Source: Marisa cornuarietis (lineage: Eukaryota; Mollusca; Gastropoda; Architaenioglossa; Ampullariidae). Taken from it: a DNA stretch of 64,000 nucleotides. A program made the translations under genes and the position numbers. Location of the stretch: assembly GCA_004794655.1 (NCBI GenBank), contig SMMW01000013.1, forward strand, positions 3,122,001 to 3,186,000, given 5' to 3'. The notes beneath the pieces are model-generated. The model made no database searches and was not told where the DNA came from. It worked only from the letters and a program-made list of their open reading frames with translations. How positions within the stretch are numbered: the stretch's first letter is position 1; every line of letters begins with the position of its first letter. Of this stretch, positions 23,407 to 35,819 are shown piece after piece.

Positions 23407-23660
23407 TATATATATATAATACATAATTATCATGTATATATAATAGATACACTCCATCATTTTGTAAGGGAAACACTACTCTGAAAGAAATTTCTTAATA
23501 CACGCACACACACATATATATATATATAGGTGTGTATTTTAATATACATATACATGTAATGGATACACTTAGCCCTTTTGTAAGGGAAAATGTATTTGAA
23601 ACAAAATTTATATATATATATAATAGATACACTTGACCATTGTGTAAGGGAAACGTTTTT
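23407..23660. repeat. TA-rich tract with three copies of a short element
   Basis: AATAGATACACT or AATGGATACACT followed closely by TTGTAAGGGAAA or TGTGTAAGGGAAA occurs three times (about 23442, 23559 and 23623), separated by TA or CA microsatellite. It looks like a degenerate tandem array. Confidence 0.55.
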
Positions 23661-23699
23661 CTTTGTCTATTTATATAAAAATTTTAAGTAACCTAGTAA

Positions 23700-24755
23700 A
23701 AGAAAATTCTTTTCATTTTAATAGCCTGATGATCACTGATATCCTTAAGAATTTGTATTATAATTTTTCGTACTGTTTCCTTTCTATATTTGCGGTCATG
23801 AAGTAGGATTAACTAGCTAGACTTTGCATGATTTGAGCATGCATGTGTGTCCGAGCGCTTGTGGGTGTGTCTGTGCGCGCGCGCGCGTGTGTGTGAATAG
23901 ATGTCCTGGCGTGCAATGATAACGTTATCTAATGTTATCCTTTAATTAGCCATGCACAAACTTGAAGCTGGCGGGTATTCACCCACCGCTCGGCACACAT
24001 ACACTTTAGATCCGAGTGCACCACACATACGGACACCTCACTGAAAGCCCTGATGCTCAAGCGTTCACGATGTTGATGTCTTAAAAATTCTTACATTCTG
24101 ATTCACGGCCCAAGGAGATAATTTCTTCTTCTGGTTTCTGTTGGCTTGTGCTTATGGGTCACAGTCAATGACACATTTAGGTTTTCACTCAACAGACTTT
24201 TATCGACATAGGTCTAAAATTCAAAAATGGAGAACTATATTTCCCTGCCTAGGAAATCAACTCACTTTCCCACCTTTAAAAGGTTTTATTGTCGTCAAAA
24301 GATTTCTAGGAAATTTTACAGTCAGTTGTCATTTATGGAGAAGTTTCCGTCTGGCACGTGTTAGACCTCAACTGTTACTCTTTATGAGAAGTCCAGTCCA
24401 GAACCCCATAACTTGGAATGTACCCGGCATCAGGCAATTGCACCTGCTGTTAGTTATATCTGCTTGTTATATGTAGTTATGTCTAATATCTCATTATATC
24501 TGCTAGATGAGTGTGCTGGATTTAGTGGCATTATTAATTAGCCTTTGGCAACAAAAGGCTATTCTAATTACTGAAACAAAGTTATGTTATATTTAAGTAA
24601 ATAAAGTTCCAAAGTCTAGAAAAACAAGAAATAGTATAATCATATGTTTTTAGAACAATAGAAAAAAATTTGATTATTTTCTCTATGTTTGATTGCTTGT
24701 TTGTTTTTTGAGGGAGTCAATCGCACACGGACACAGAGTAATAAATGTCTGATAG
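23700..24755. other. intergenic, no gene seen
   Basis: Spacer with a GT/GC run at about 23865-23893. A 111-codon frame at 24141-24476 lacks recognisable domains. Confidence 0.35.
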
Positions 24756-24760
24756 GAGTT

Positions 24761-25702
24761 TGTCAAGAACGCACGGGACGTGTGGACGGGTCACATACAA
24801 CACACACTGACCTCACAGCGTTCTTCACGTGTTCTTTCACACAACAAAGTACAAAGACCTGCACGTGGGTTCCTATATCTCTATAGTTCAAAAAATTCCA
24901 AATATTTTCCCACACTCAACGAATTTCAAATAAAAGTTACATCAACATACCTCGCAGCTAATTAATGATTACATAAACCCTTCTAATATTTTAAAAAACC
25001 CCAGTCAATATATGTGAACAAGCAAGCAGGAATATCCTTTCAACAACGTAGATGTCTTTCAACCTTCCAATCAAACGTCATAACCGTCTCTTCTCTATAT
25101 TAGTTTAATTTTCTTCCAATGCTCAACAACAGTTTCTCAAAACGTAAATGACCAAATCATACTGTCAACGTCTGATCACAACTCACGCACCCACAGATGT
25201 ACACTTGCCTGTAATACTCCTTGAAACTATACAGAAATACACACCACAGCCAATCTCTAAAACACAGCAATTACTCCCAATACAGAATCCACCGGCAGAT
25301 ACACAGCAACTGACGAATCTTTTCAAACACACAGCAATACTCCAATTATCTGAAACACTAGCTTATAAACTCCAAGCGCCGACCTCCTTTTCTTTTCTCC
25401 AAAACTCACACACACACACACACCGGTACATTTCACTCAAACCATCTTTTTCTCTCTCTAGAAACTTCTTCTCCCCTTTCAGACGACACCCCACGTCATA
25501 CCTCCTTTTACGTCACGCTTTCTCAACCATACATCAAACGTACATCCCAGAGCCACTAACCCTGCTGCACAAAACAAACAAGGGAGCTAACTCCATTTCT
25601 GACATTCATACTTTTGCGTAAAGGAAAAACTAGCCCTGCCTTACAACCTAGCAGCGAACTAACTCTAGTTCCTCCCTTACTGTCACGGGTCGATCCGTGA
25701 CA
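24761..25702. mobile_element. solo LTR, 942 bp, GAGTT target duplication
   Basis: The element begins TGTCAAG and ends CCGTGACA, with the TG...CA termini of LTRs. It is flanked by the 5-bp direct duplication GAGTT (24756-24760 and 25703-25707). One end holds a palindrome, TGTCACGG-6 nt-CCGTGACA. Another copy of the opposite terminus occurs inverted at 13274-13382, which fixes that end independently. No gag/pol sequence lies inside or beside it, so it is a solo LTR left by recombination. The long open frame inside (25148-25621) is not a gene. Confidence 0.75.
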
Positions 25703-25707
25703 GAGTT

Positions 25708-26600
25708 CTCATGATCCTTTCTTGGTGAGAGTCGCTGTGTCTCTTTGTACCAAAACCTCTTGGCTATGGACAGCTAATCGCTCTTTCCTTCCTCACTTCC
25801 TCCATAAATTATACTGCATCGTCTTTATGTATGTGCTCGCTGACGTGTTTCCTCGTCAGTGCGCGCACTCGAGCAGCAGGTGGCCGCACAGATAAAATGT
25901 ATTGCATTAAATATCTCCGCAGTGCACACGTGGCATATATATCTCTCTCTTTCTATCTCTCTATCTCTCGTTCGCACGCCCTCTCGAGCTGTTTACTCCC
26001 AATCTAACATAATTATATGTGACCTATATTTATCAGCACGCAGAAGGGCAATTATTATATTCATGTATGCCTGATCAAAAAGTCAGTAGCATAATGTTTC
26101 GGAAATATTATGCAGAACAACCAGTCTCCTATTCTTGTCCCTCATTCCCGAAATCACTGGGAGCAATATCATTCCTTTTCCTTAAGTGTTATTATGCCAA
26201 AAGCCATACGTTTGCCTCATGCCTTAGAAGACATGGGAACTGGGGCAGCTCTGCTTATGAAAGGGCATTAAATTTTTTCCCGTAGCTTTTCATTGCAGGT
26301 TGAGGCATGCGAGTGGCACCCTGCTGCTCCTACAACCCTTTACGCACAGCAGCAACAGCAGTTCGTGGTTTCTTCGCGTCCTGATTCGCTAAGGTTTTTC
26401 ACTTGGCGTAGGCCTTGAAGGAAATATTGGTTGTATGACGCAGACAGCCGGGCACCTTAAGGTCTGGCAACACGAGACAACACTGGAGTTTGTAAGAGTG
26501 CTTAGGTTTGGTCTTAGGTAATCATTTTACTTCAGACTGAACGAGGGTGGGGCAATATTTGTTGTTTCCTGGGCTTGTGGGAGCAGCTGAGGCGTGCCTG
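25708..26600. other. intergenic, no gene seen
   Basis: Spacer between the solo LTR and the candidate R3 promoter, with a short (TC)n tract near 25943-25970. No coding or RNA gene could be supported. Confidence 0.35.
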
Positions 26601-26605
26601 GGCAC

Positions 26606-26717
26606 TATTTAAGTGAGGATCGTGTCAGGTTTTTGGAAGGTCCACGCCAAAAGAAACGCGTGTAAGGCTGCTATCTGTCGTCGCACGACGGTCAGCTCCA
26701 ATTCCACTTCAGTGCTT
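26606..26717 (+). promoter_or_regulatory. candidate promoter and 5' noncoding exon of R3
   Basis: A TATTTAA box at 26606-26612 is followed about 110 bp later by a donor, GTGCTT|GTGAGTATG (exon side to 26717). Joining to the acceptor at 28196 would give an intron of about 1.5 kb. The donor context resembles the CTTG|GTGAGT and CTTG|GTAAGT donors of R4 and R5. The TATA match and the assignment are inference. Confidence 0.35.
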
Positions 26718-27825
26718 GTGAGTATGCCTTTTAAGTCGATTGTATCAATTGTACTGAAACTTTGTTCGGTAAAATAGTTATATTACCTTGACCCTTGAGC
26801 TCCCTTAGTGGGTTTCAGTTTCAGTAAGAGAATCCTTTAAAATCCATTCTTAAGGATGCCTGATGACTACATGTCATCATCCAGCCAATCATCCACGCAC
26901 TCGTCCTTTCGTTCCTCCGTCTTATAATGCTGATGATTTGCTTTTTGTTTGCAAACTTCTTTTTGTGCTTCTGTTTGTTGTTCAAATCATTGAGCTTTAC
27001 AGTGCAGCGTAGAAATGTGACAAAAAAGTGTTTCTGACTTCTTTTACTACTTTATACATCGGGAACGAGACACAAGAAGCAGACAACTTACCTAAAACAG
27101 TAAGAACATGGGGAAATATACCTAGATTCTGTTTACAAAAATGTTGTCTGCTGACAGTGCAGAACTTCACGCTGTTTGCTGTCATTCGGCAATCAAAATA
27201 GGACAACAATAGGATTACTTCTAGCAAATTAATTACATGTCTCCAGCAGAGCTAAAGCATTTGGTTTATCAATTACAATAGCTCTGCCAGGCGATCAATT
27301 CATCCCCAATATCAAATACAACAGGACTAAATGCGTTGAATGTATATATATATATGCTGATGATTCTTTAGACAAACAAATACTTTAAATAGAGTATAAA
27401 TATAATTCTAAAATAGATAAATACTAAAACAGTTATTAAATTTAATTTTACCACTATGTATTATCACAGTTAGTGCAATATTTACCAGTATACCATCATT
27501 GAAGTATTACTTTAAGCAATAGACAACTATTATTTTAACTAAAACTGCGTATCCAGTTAATAATGAGAAACTTGGGATGACAACTGCTGTTGTTAGGTGA
27601 ATTGTTTTTATCTCCCCATGTCTTGTCACCATTTTCTTCCTTCCGCCTTTCACAACTTTCTCTCTTTCATATTTAGCCTTAGTCTACCTTTATAAATTTA
27701 ATTAATTGTACTTTATTGTTTCTGTTTATATTTGCGTTTGCTTAGCTGTGTTTGCACATTAATTTTTCCGTGTGTGCCTGCGTGCATGCGTGTGAATGCG
27801 CACACGTAAACGTGAAATGTATTTG

Positions 27826-27846
27826 TATGCGTGCGTGCGTGCGTGC

Positions 27847-27882
<36 letters not shown>
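27826..27882. repeat. (TGCG)n(GT)n microsatellite
   Basis: About five GTGC/TGCG units followed by about 16 GT units, in the presumed 5'UTR intron of R3. Confidence 0.95.
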
Positions 27883-27886
<4 letters not shown>

Positions 27887-28196
27887 ATGTGTTAAAATAA
27901 TCCATAATCTGACTATGATATAATAATCTCATCTCATCTGTCTCATCTACTTCGGATAATCAAACTATATATGTGATAACTGAAATTACTCTTTACAATA
28001 ACAAACAAAGGATTAAGCAAGGTGGTTGTGTGGATCTCGCAGTCTACCAGTACCAGCACCAAAGTCCTTTCAAATCAAATCGACCGTTGAGCTTGTAAAC
28101 GAATACGACATATTTTTATATAGAATTTCATGATCGACTCTCTTTACCTTCATGTAAACTCACTAGATAATTACTTTTTGATTCCCCTTTCTTCAG

Positions 28197-28226
28197 TTTC
28201 TAGTCCGATCCTGACCGCCCGCCATA
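28197..28226 (+). promoter_or_regulatory. R3 5'UTR after predicted splice acceptor
   Basis: A good polypyrimidine tract and CAG (CCCCTTTCTTCAG, ending 28196) precede a 30-nt leader ending CATAATGG. This is the same acceptor-to-ATG spacing as in the other four receptors. Confidence 0.6.
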
Positions 28227-29255
28227 ATGGAAAACGCCACCAACAGTGAAGACGATGAGGCTCGCGCTGCTTACGTCAACATTTACCTCTACTTCCACAA
28301 CACCTACATCTGGGTATTGGTCATCCTCGGCGTCCCTGGCAACGTGGCCAGCGTATTGACCATCCTAACCATGCCCTTAACGGCGTCCACTTTCTACGTG
28401 GCGCTGCTCGCTGTCACTGACCTGCTGGCTCTGGTCCTCAAGGTAGTCTTCCACCAGATCTACAACTACCACGTACCTGTCAGCACCGCCGGCTGCAAAG
28501 TGGAGGTGCTGGTGGAGGTAGTCAGCTGCTACGCCAACTGGACCCTCGTTCTCATTTGCTTCGAGCGGTTCTTGACAGTCTGCTACCCCCAGAAAAAAGC
28601 CGTCTACTTCACGAAAAAGAAGGCCGCTGTCATGGCTGCCGCCCTGTGGGTGGCGCTGCTGCTTTGCTACTTTTACGCCGTCGTCGTTAAGGAGAAGGGT
28701 GACTATTCCTGTCAATTCCCCGACCATGCACAGTCGTTCATCGTGCCTTACTGGCACTGGATCACCGTCTGTCTATACGCCTTTCTGCCGTTCACAATCC
28801 TCGCCATCTTCACCTCGCTGACCATCGTGGGCTACAGGAAGCAGACGACAGCTCTTCGGACGTCGCTCAAGACCAGCGCAAGAGACGATGACGATGACGA
28901 CGACAGTCAGCCCGCCTTCGTGCAGTTCGAGAGAACCGTCAGCATCATGCTGATATCGTACGCCGTCGTGTTTCTGGTCCTCACCTTCCCCACCTGCGTG
29001 TACTACCTGATGATGGCCTTTGGTCAGCACCGCTACGGCACTTTGGAGGAGAGTTTCGCGTCGGTTATGTTTGCAGAAGTGAGCTCCTGTTTTGCTGACG
29101 CGACACACGCTGTTAACTTCTACATTTACTTCCTTGCAGCCCACAAGTTTCGTGCCCGCTTCAAGGACCTGGTGCGCAAGTATTGTCTGTGCCAAGTGGT
29201 CAACTCTCCACAAGGGCGCACCGACAGTGAATGGAACACTGCCATGACACAGTGA
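28227..29255 (+). CDS. R3: rhodopsin-like (class A) G protein-coupled receptor
   Basis: A 342-residue seven-pass receptor and the most divergent intact member of the array. It has an N-glycosylation sequon at residue 3 (NAT). TM1 has GN at 38-39 and TM2 has Asp65. Cys90 and Cys162 are the likely disulfide pair. E-R-F is at 113-115, FPTC replaces LPTC at 254-257, and NFYIY is at 297-301. Seven consecutive Asp (220-226) in the third intracellular loop are unique to this copy. The tail ends M-T-Q, so it lacks the PDZ-ligand ending seen in R1, R4 and R5. Codons strongly favour G or C in the third position, unlike R1 and R2, and the whole reading frame is visibly GC-rich. The second intracellular loop reads CYPQKKAVYF where R2 reads CYPLKRNAYF. 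ATTAAA at 29350-29355 is a possible polyadenylation signal. The ligand is unknown. Confidence 0.9.
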   Translation: MENATNSEDDEARAAYVNIYLYFHNTYIWVLVILGVPGNVASVLTILTMPLTASTFYVALLAVTDLLALVLKVVFHQIYNYHVPVSTAGCKVEVLVEVVSCYANWTLVLICFERFLTVCYPQKKAVYFTKKKAAVMAAALWVALLLCYFYAVVVKEKGDYSCQFPDHAQSFIVPYWHWITVCLYAFLPFTILAIFTSLTIVGYRKQTTALRTSLKTSARDDDDDDDSQPAFVQFERTVSIMLISYAVVFLVLTFPTCVYYLMMAFGQHRYGTLEESFASVMFAEVSSCFADATHAVNFYIYFLAAHKFRARFKDLVRKYCLCQVVNSPQGRTDSEWNTAMTQ

Positions 29256-30319
29256 GACGAAGTATGATGTGGCCTAAGTGTCGTTCACAATGCAAGAGGC
29301 AGAAAATATTGTTACAGGTGCCGCATTTAGAGACACGTTTAAGGCAGCTATTAAACAGAAAAACATGAAAGTTCTTACATGGCGGCTATTCAAACTTGTT
29401 GTCAAACTTCCGGTCATTTTTGTAGTGTGAAGTTCTAGCTTGGCATTTCTAGAAACTTCCTATCAAACTTCTATTCATTTTTGTCGGTTGAAAACAAGGT
29501 TTGAGCATCGTATGACATGACGGTGTGAATATTTGGCCATGTTTTATGTGACGATTGCATTAGAAGAAACTAATGTTTGGGGCACGCATGTAGTCGGCAG
29601 AGTAATGCTTTTGTAGGAAACTGTCAAAAGTGAAAAAAATATAAAGCGAAAACTGTGACCATCAGTAACGTGCGCTGCAAGAAAAGGCCGTGACTGCTAC
29701 TGTTAACAGAGAAAGCTTGGCTGAGAACTTAGCAACAGCTTTCCTCCCTTGAATCGGAGCCACACTCATAGTTGGTTCAGTCTGTGAAAGAAAGAAACTT
29801 TATAGAATACGAGGCTGTTCGTTGTCACTTTTTACGCCTTGTCAGCAGCTATGTCTGTATTAAGGGAAGATATCAGCACACTGTACCATCTCTCGAGACA
29901 CATTTCTAACTGTCAAATTGTCAAACCTCTGAAGTACCCTTAAGTCCCATTGTATTCTCACATGTATTGTCAAATGTATTGTTAGACTAGTCGGGACTTT
30001 GCTCAGCATGTTGACCAAAGGATTCATGTCTCAAGTGTATTTTGTGCCGAAACCACTGAGTTCCTCTGACCTTCACACTTAACTTACCCAAGCTTTGTCT
30101 AACATTTGATGGAATTTGTCCGGTTTAGAAGAGCTTTTGGTGAGATCTGAACTCATGGCCCGCGATCCTCGGTATTCTGAAACTATGGGACTGATAGCGC
30201 CTAGGACGGCTCAAATATTGTTTAACGAGCATGAATAGCTCTGTGACTCGTATGCTTGTGACAACATTCCCCGCCAGAATGGTTCCAGCAGCATCAGTCA
30301 CTGTCTGCATGCGCCCACT
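29256..30319. other. R3 3' flank, no gene seen
   Basis: Contains a short duplicated TCAAACTTC...TCATTTTTGT motif (about 29400 and 29463). No supported coding sequence. Confidence 0.4.
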
Positions 30320-30740
30320 GTTTACCACCCTGCACTGTCCTCAACTTCCACTGTTAACACGTCTCCTGTTTCTATAAACCTCATTTGTAAATATCTCCCC
30401 ATTGCCCTCAAGTATACAACATATACACACCTCTACTGCCCTCAAGCTCCTACTGTCTTCATGTTTCTTCTCTCAAATTTTCGAGATCAACATGTTTCAA
30501 CTATCCTCAAGTTTTCTTTGTCTACGTGTTTTCACTGTCCTCAGGTGCACATTTTATGTTTTTATCTTCCTCAAGTTCCATTGTCCATATTTTCCCACTG
30601 TCCTTATAGTTTCCGAGATCTGCATTTTTAACACTCCTCAAGTTTGCGATGTCTACGTGTTTTATTGTCCTCATGTTTGCGCTGTCCTTACGTTTTCTCT
30701 CTATGTCTCCACAATTTTTATATTCACCTGTCAATGTTAT
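30320..30740. repeat. degenerate minisatellite built on CTGTCCTCAAGTTT
   Basis: About 400 bp in which ACTGTCCTCAAGTTT-like words recur every 20-40 bases with many substitutions (TGTCTACGTG is a second recurring word). The 129-codon frame across it is an artefact of this composition. Confidence 0.5.
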
Positions 30741-31190
30741 TTTGCGAGAAGTTCTCTCATTTGTGTTTACTGTCCCACTTGGTTACTTTAACCCGATACT
30801 CTCTTCACCCTGATCAGTATTATGATTTCTTTTTTGTTGTGCACTTCCTCTAATAAATTAACAACTTGGATAAATTTCATTTCCTCAGTGACGAAAACTT
30901 CTCTGTGGGATTGAACAGAAACATTAGCTAATTTGTACTGGAGGAGAAAACTCACAAATTCCTCCCACGTGAAATTACATAAAAAAGCAATCGAATTAAT
31001 CACCGGAGAGAGCTAATACGTTCAGAGTCTCCAAAGAATGATTGTTCCTGTAGAAGCACTTACTAAATTATACTGCTTAAATGAGTGTACTTCACTCTGT
31101 GTGTGCGCGCATGCGTACGTGCGAGCACGTGAGTGTGTCAGTATGTGTGTGCGCGCGCACCATGTATTTCAGTGTTCATGTGTGCGTGTT

Positions 31191-31192
<2 letters not shown>

Positions 31193-31253
<61 letters not shown>
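31193..31253. repeat. (GT)n microsatellite
   Basis: About 29 uninterrupted GT units, flanked by imperfect GTGCG-rich sequence from 31097. Confidence 0.95.
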
Positions 31254-31255
<2 letters not shown>

Positions 31256-31889
31256 AATCGCTTGTGTATGTGAGTTTGTGTTTGTATGAGAGAGGGATAT
31301 TTGCATTCATTTACATCTTTTTCTCTTCCAACACACACATCTACTGGCGAATGCTCATGACACGAGCCCAGCAAATAAAACGCAGACGATTATTACAATA
31401 AATGAAATTGCGCGATCGACATTCGTGATAGACAGTGGTAATGGGGCTCTAATGATGAAAATGGTGGCTGTTGTTCATGATTGCAGGAAACTAGGGGTCT
31501 CTCTATTCCATCTCAACACAGAAAAGTTTCAACAAACACATGTCGGAAACAGTCTTTTCTGACAAATTTTTTTTCGTCGGAAATAAATGTTTTCCTTTAT
31601 GCGTGAAACTGCATGAAACACTACATCTTCCCGTTTTGTTGTTGTTGTTTATTTTGTCCTTGTTGAATGTGTACGGTGTAACCGAGTGCTGTGGTTATGG
31701 TGTGTCAACAAACGTTCTCCCACTCACTCAAACAGAGGCAGGAAATAGCCACTAAGTGTAATAACCTTTAATGAAGGGGCTTGAACAATGGCCACAGCTG
31801 GTTCCCTTCACATCGAGCTCAGCGTCGCGTCTTTTCTCAACCTCGTGTGTCGCTCATCTGTCCGCAGCACGTCTGTCTTTTTCTGTTCC

Positions 31890-31972
31890 TGGTTTGGTTG
31901 GTTGGTTGGTAGGTTTATTTAGTAGAAAAGTGCTTCCACCTTGAGGTGATTTTGCACTATGGGGGTAAGAGG

Positions 31973-31975
<3 letters not shown>
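31890..31975. repeat. interspersed repeat preceded by TTGG units (copy 2)
   Basis: Four to five TTGG-like units are followed by TTTAGTAGAAAAGTGCTTCC and CTTGAGGTGATTTTGCAC, matching the start of the repeat at 11421. It is truncated by the GT microsatellite at about 31975. Confidence 0.6.
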
Positions 31976-32009
<34 letters not shown>

Positions 32010-32029
32010 TGTGTGTGTGTGTGTGTGTG
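31975..32029. repeat. (GT)n microsatellite
   Basis: About 26 GT units with a single interruption, following the truncated interspersed repeat. Confidence 0.95.
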
Positions 32030-32049
32030 ACTTACCTGATGGTGTTTTG

Positions 32050-35000
32050 CCTACCTGCATCCGTCCACTGCTCTGTATTATTGATGCTCGCGGCTGATGA
32101 ACGACCCGTTTATTGACCGTCTTTCGCCCAGTACCAGTACCCAACGGTCAAAGGTTTGAATGCGCGTTTTATTGTCACGCAAAGCTGAAGACAGTCGGCA
32201 GGCAGAACAGCTTTTATTTAATCTTTCTTATGTCACAAATTACAGCAATACCAATAACAATATCAAAGCTCGCACAAAAATGAAGAGACCAAAAAAAACA
32301 AACAAACAAACAAACAAAAAACCCCAGAACATTAACAACAGTGAGATATAACCTCTTTTTCACTTCCTTTCCTCTAGTCTTCTGCTCCTGCTTGCATACA
32401 ATGTACAAAAGACAGTAACACATCATGCAGCAAACTGCAGCCACCAGTTTTCATTAGATATGTTCTTAGAAAAGTTTTACAGTAAGTCAAAAGAAGTAAT
32501 GTCCATAATTTTAAGGACAGCCCATTTTATAAAATCTTTTGGGGTGTATATCTTTTTGCACCAAGCACACTAAGCCCAGCAATATCTTAATGAACGGGAT
32601 TTCTTAATGAGAACCCGTCGCTAGGTGTTTTATGTCATTTCTCTTTTTCCCTTTTATCTTAACAACAGTATTTAATACATGACATACACAAGTTTATACA
32701 TAAAAACATTTTAGTGATGGACTAAATAATGGCACATAAGAGACAGAGTAAACAATGTAGGGCATGGATTTACCACAGACATAAAGAACACATCCTCTTT
32801 CTACCCTTTTGGGTATGATTGCCCCCTTGGTCACGGCAGGTATGCTAACAATGCTTGTTGACAGAATGTTTTTCTTATAATTCCAGAACAATCATTTCTT
32901 AAATCAAAAGTGAGGGACTTTGTAAAATGAAACAAAAGCTACATTTAGGAATTCTTATTTTGTATAAATTTTGAATTTGTAAATAGCAGTGTTTGCCTGA
33001 AGTTGGGATTTATACACACGCTAAATAAATACATCAACAAACAAACAAACACATGCTACTCGTAGGAAAGATGCTTGGATAGTAACGCAAAGTATATAAA
33101 CAAATGATACAAACACAAGGACTGTTACATACTACATACTGGACAAAGGTCTAATGAACGTTTGTTCCCCGGTGTGACAGTGTGCAATACCAGTGAACGC
33201 TATGAGTGTGAATGATATTGGCATTATGTGTTGTTATTGGATGCTGGCGTGACTGGTTGATGTTATTAAATCGTTAGTGTTCTTGTTATTGGTTGTTATG
33301 TAACTGGTTGTTGCTTTCACTGGCTGTGGGTGATATCACCTGGACGCGGCGAAGAACTTCAGTTAGAACCGGACGAACCGTTGAACCAGGGTCACAGTGC
33401 TGAGCTTCTCCCGGTCCAACCTGGCACCTGTCCAGGTTCGCCCACCTTTATTCCTGCTGGGACATATCTCTGGTGCAGACTATGACACGCTGCGTATTTT
33501 CAAATCATTCCGTGAGAAACGGACATGGCCGGGGATCCGCATCACTTATTTATGCTTTCGCATCGTGGCGCGGTTTTTATCTCATGAAAGGCAAACTGTT
33601 CGTTGGATACCTTCAAAATTATTTGTATCAACTGTTTGCTTGAACTCTTTTCCTCCAGTTGAAAGAGGCTGAGCTGGATGCGTTTGGGCTTCTTTTTCGG
33701 TTATTCGGCTTGTAATACAAGCAAAGCAGCCAACTAAAAGCCCCTGACGACTGATGTCGATACCTGGACTATAAACCACCGGCTATCACTTGTTATTACT
33801 GCAAAAGAACTCAGTACAAAGCTCTCTCTTCTCCTGTGTTTCAACCTTTGATATCAGACATTATTATACTTACTCTTGTGTGAAGCAAAAAGCGAATGCT
33901 ATGTTATTTCCAACTTTAAGACTCGTTATCGCCACTCAATTGAGAAACTGAGAAACTGACTTAAGATTGTCGGTCTTTTGGTGCAAGTTCTTTCCTCGCT
34001 CGCCACCTCGGCGCCTATTTTGTCAGCATAAAGGGTATCGCTGATCTCACTAGGACCCCATTACAGCAACCGTTTATGTGTGTACACGTGCGCGCGTGTA
34101 AAAATGTATGTTTGTGTGAGTGCGTCAGTGTGTGTGTGCGTGTGTGCGCGCGCGCACGAGTCTGTGAGCTAGTCATGACACACCAAAGTGTGATGTGATT
34201 TAAAGACAGTAGTCAGGCGTCGTCCTTGAGCCAAAGTTTATTCAAATAACATCTGCAGCAGACTGTCGAAACACAACACTGTATGGACTGAGCAGCTATA
34301 CGTCACCCAACATCCATCAAAACATCACTTGCTGCAAGCTTCTGTGCTGCTACAGATTCTATGCCACTTCTCCGGCCCGTTGCTGCAGGCTACACAACAC
34401 CTAACACTCACCACAAACGTGTTAAAGCGACACAAAATGGGACACACCCCAGGAAAATCTAAAACACGTGAACCGTGCGATTGTTTTGCACAAACCCACT
34501 TTTGTTTGTTGATTTGTTTGTCCATCCGTTTTTTTTTCTTTTGTTTGATTGTATGAGTTTTTTTAGAAGAGGGAGAGGTGAGAGTGTATATAGTTTGTGA
34601 AAGTATCTGAGTTTATGTCTACAGCGTTTGCCAAGAAGCAGGCATAAATGTATGAAGAGATCGCCACATGTTCCAAAAAAAGCTCCCCGTAAACATATCG
34701 GCAGCCGCGTTTATGACGAGCACGCAAGCGTACCATACAGATGCCTATCGTGAGAGCTGTCTCCCACAGCAGTGTGCGGTTATCAGAAATCGTATGCACA
34801 CCACGATTCCTTGGGCAAGACGCCATGAGTATTTTTTTTTTTACATACTGAGCTTGTTTTTTTTTATCTGAAAGGAAGAGTAGGGGCGGATAGATGAGTG
34901 TGGTTGGCGAGGATGGAGAGAGACGCAGCGCAAGAAAGCAGGAGGCCTTGTGGGTGCCCTCTAATGTTTATGTTTACTTCCTCTTGCACTGCTTTTGGTG

Positions 35001-35130
35001 TCACCGAAGGCAGTATTGCTCAACAGCTAGAAGAGTTTACCAGTTAAGCGTTCTGGTTTTTTTGTTTATCAAGTGAGCAGTCATGATAAACATGTTTGCG
35101 AGAGTCGAGATGGGCGGGGACTGTTGTTTC
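32050..35130. other. intergenic, no gene seen
   Basis: AT-rich spacer with AAAC repeats (about 32288-32320), a CG-rich dinucleotide run at about 34080-34155 and scattered short open frames (for example 33397-33672) with no recognisable features. Confidence 0.4.
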
Positions 35131-35267
35131 ACACCTAGCCAGGAACTAAGGCTACATCACAGCAAAAGCAACTTGGTCCATAAACAAGTACCACATGCAT
35201 ATAAAAAACAGCGCGCCCTAAACGAGAAATGAATCCAGGACAGTCAGTTCTCACTGTATTGGTGACA

Positions 35268-35301
<34 letters not shown>

Positions 35302-35345
35302 TCCATTTGTAATGCGCAGGCGCTATCCGTTGCGATACCAGACCG
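35131..35345 (-). repeat. tRNA-derived SINE (minus-strand copy)
   Basis: Read on the minus strand it carries GCAACGGATAGCGCC (A-box region), CACCAATACAGTGAGAACTG, then TGGATTCATTTCTCG (degenerate B box). The order is the same as in the plus-strand copies at 45.7 and 54.0 kb, including the shared body ending near GCTTTTGCTGTGATGTAG. An ATG/TGA trinucleotide expansion (35267-35301) sits inside it. Confidence 0.65.
35267..35301. repeat. (GAT)n trinucleotide repeat
   Basis: About eleven GAT units inside the SINE copy. Confidence 0.9.
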
Positions 35346-35819
35346 CCCAAGACTTCACGAACCTTCGTAATATTGACAGATTTGTCTCTATCTTAGATTA
35401 CTGCTGCTAAATTGTTTTGAAGGTCTTAAAGCAGTGATTGCTTTCAATGATGAGCTTTGTGTCTTTTGTGCCCACCAGCACCACAGTGACATAAGGTGTC
35501 CATTAAGTGACATCGTGTGGCTTGTAGCGTGTCCCCGAGATACTGGATACCTAACACTATCTCAAAACACACTGCTGAGTGGGCTAGTGAATAGTTGATA
35601 CTCCTTAGAAACACAATAGTGAGACGTTTTGACAGTATTTACAGCGGAATAAAGCAGTAACGTGAGGATATCTTGTTTATCAAGCTTGCCACTTCGGCAC
35701 TATGACAGCGACTGTTGTAAGGAGGGGAAATTTGAAATGCGGTTCGTTAGCGACATTACAATCTTCTGCACAAAGCACAATGTGTGTGGAGGAAGCTGAC
35801 GAAATGAGAAACATCACGT

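Noticed and set aside
25148..25621. 157-codon open frame
   Set aside because: It lies wholly inside the solo LTR and resembles no retroelement protein.
28377..29213. Long antisense open frames opposite R3 (and similar ones opposite R1, R2, R4 and R5)
   Set aside because: They mirror the codon composition of the receptors, have no recognisable domains, and recur at the same places in the paralogues only because the sense sequence is conserved.
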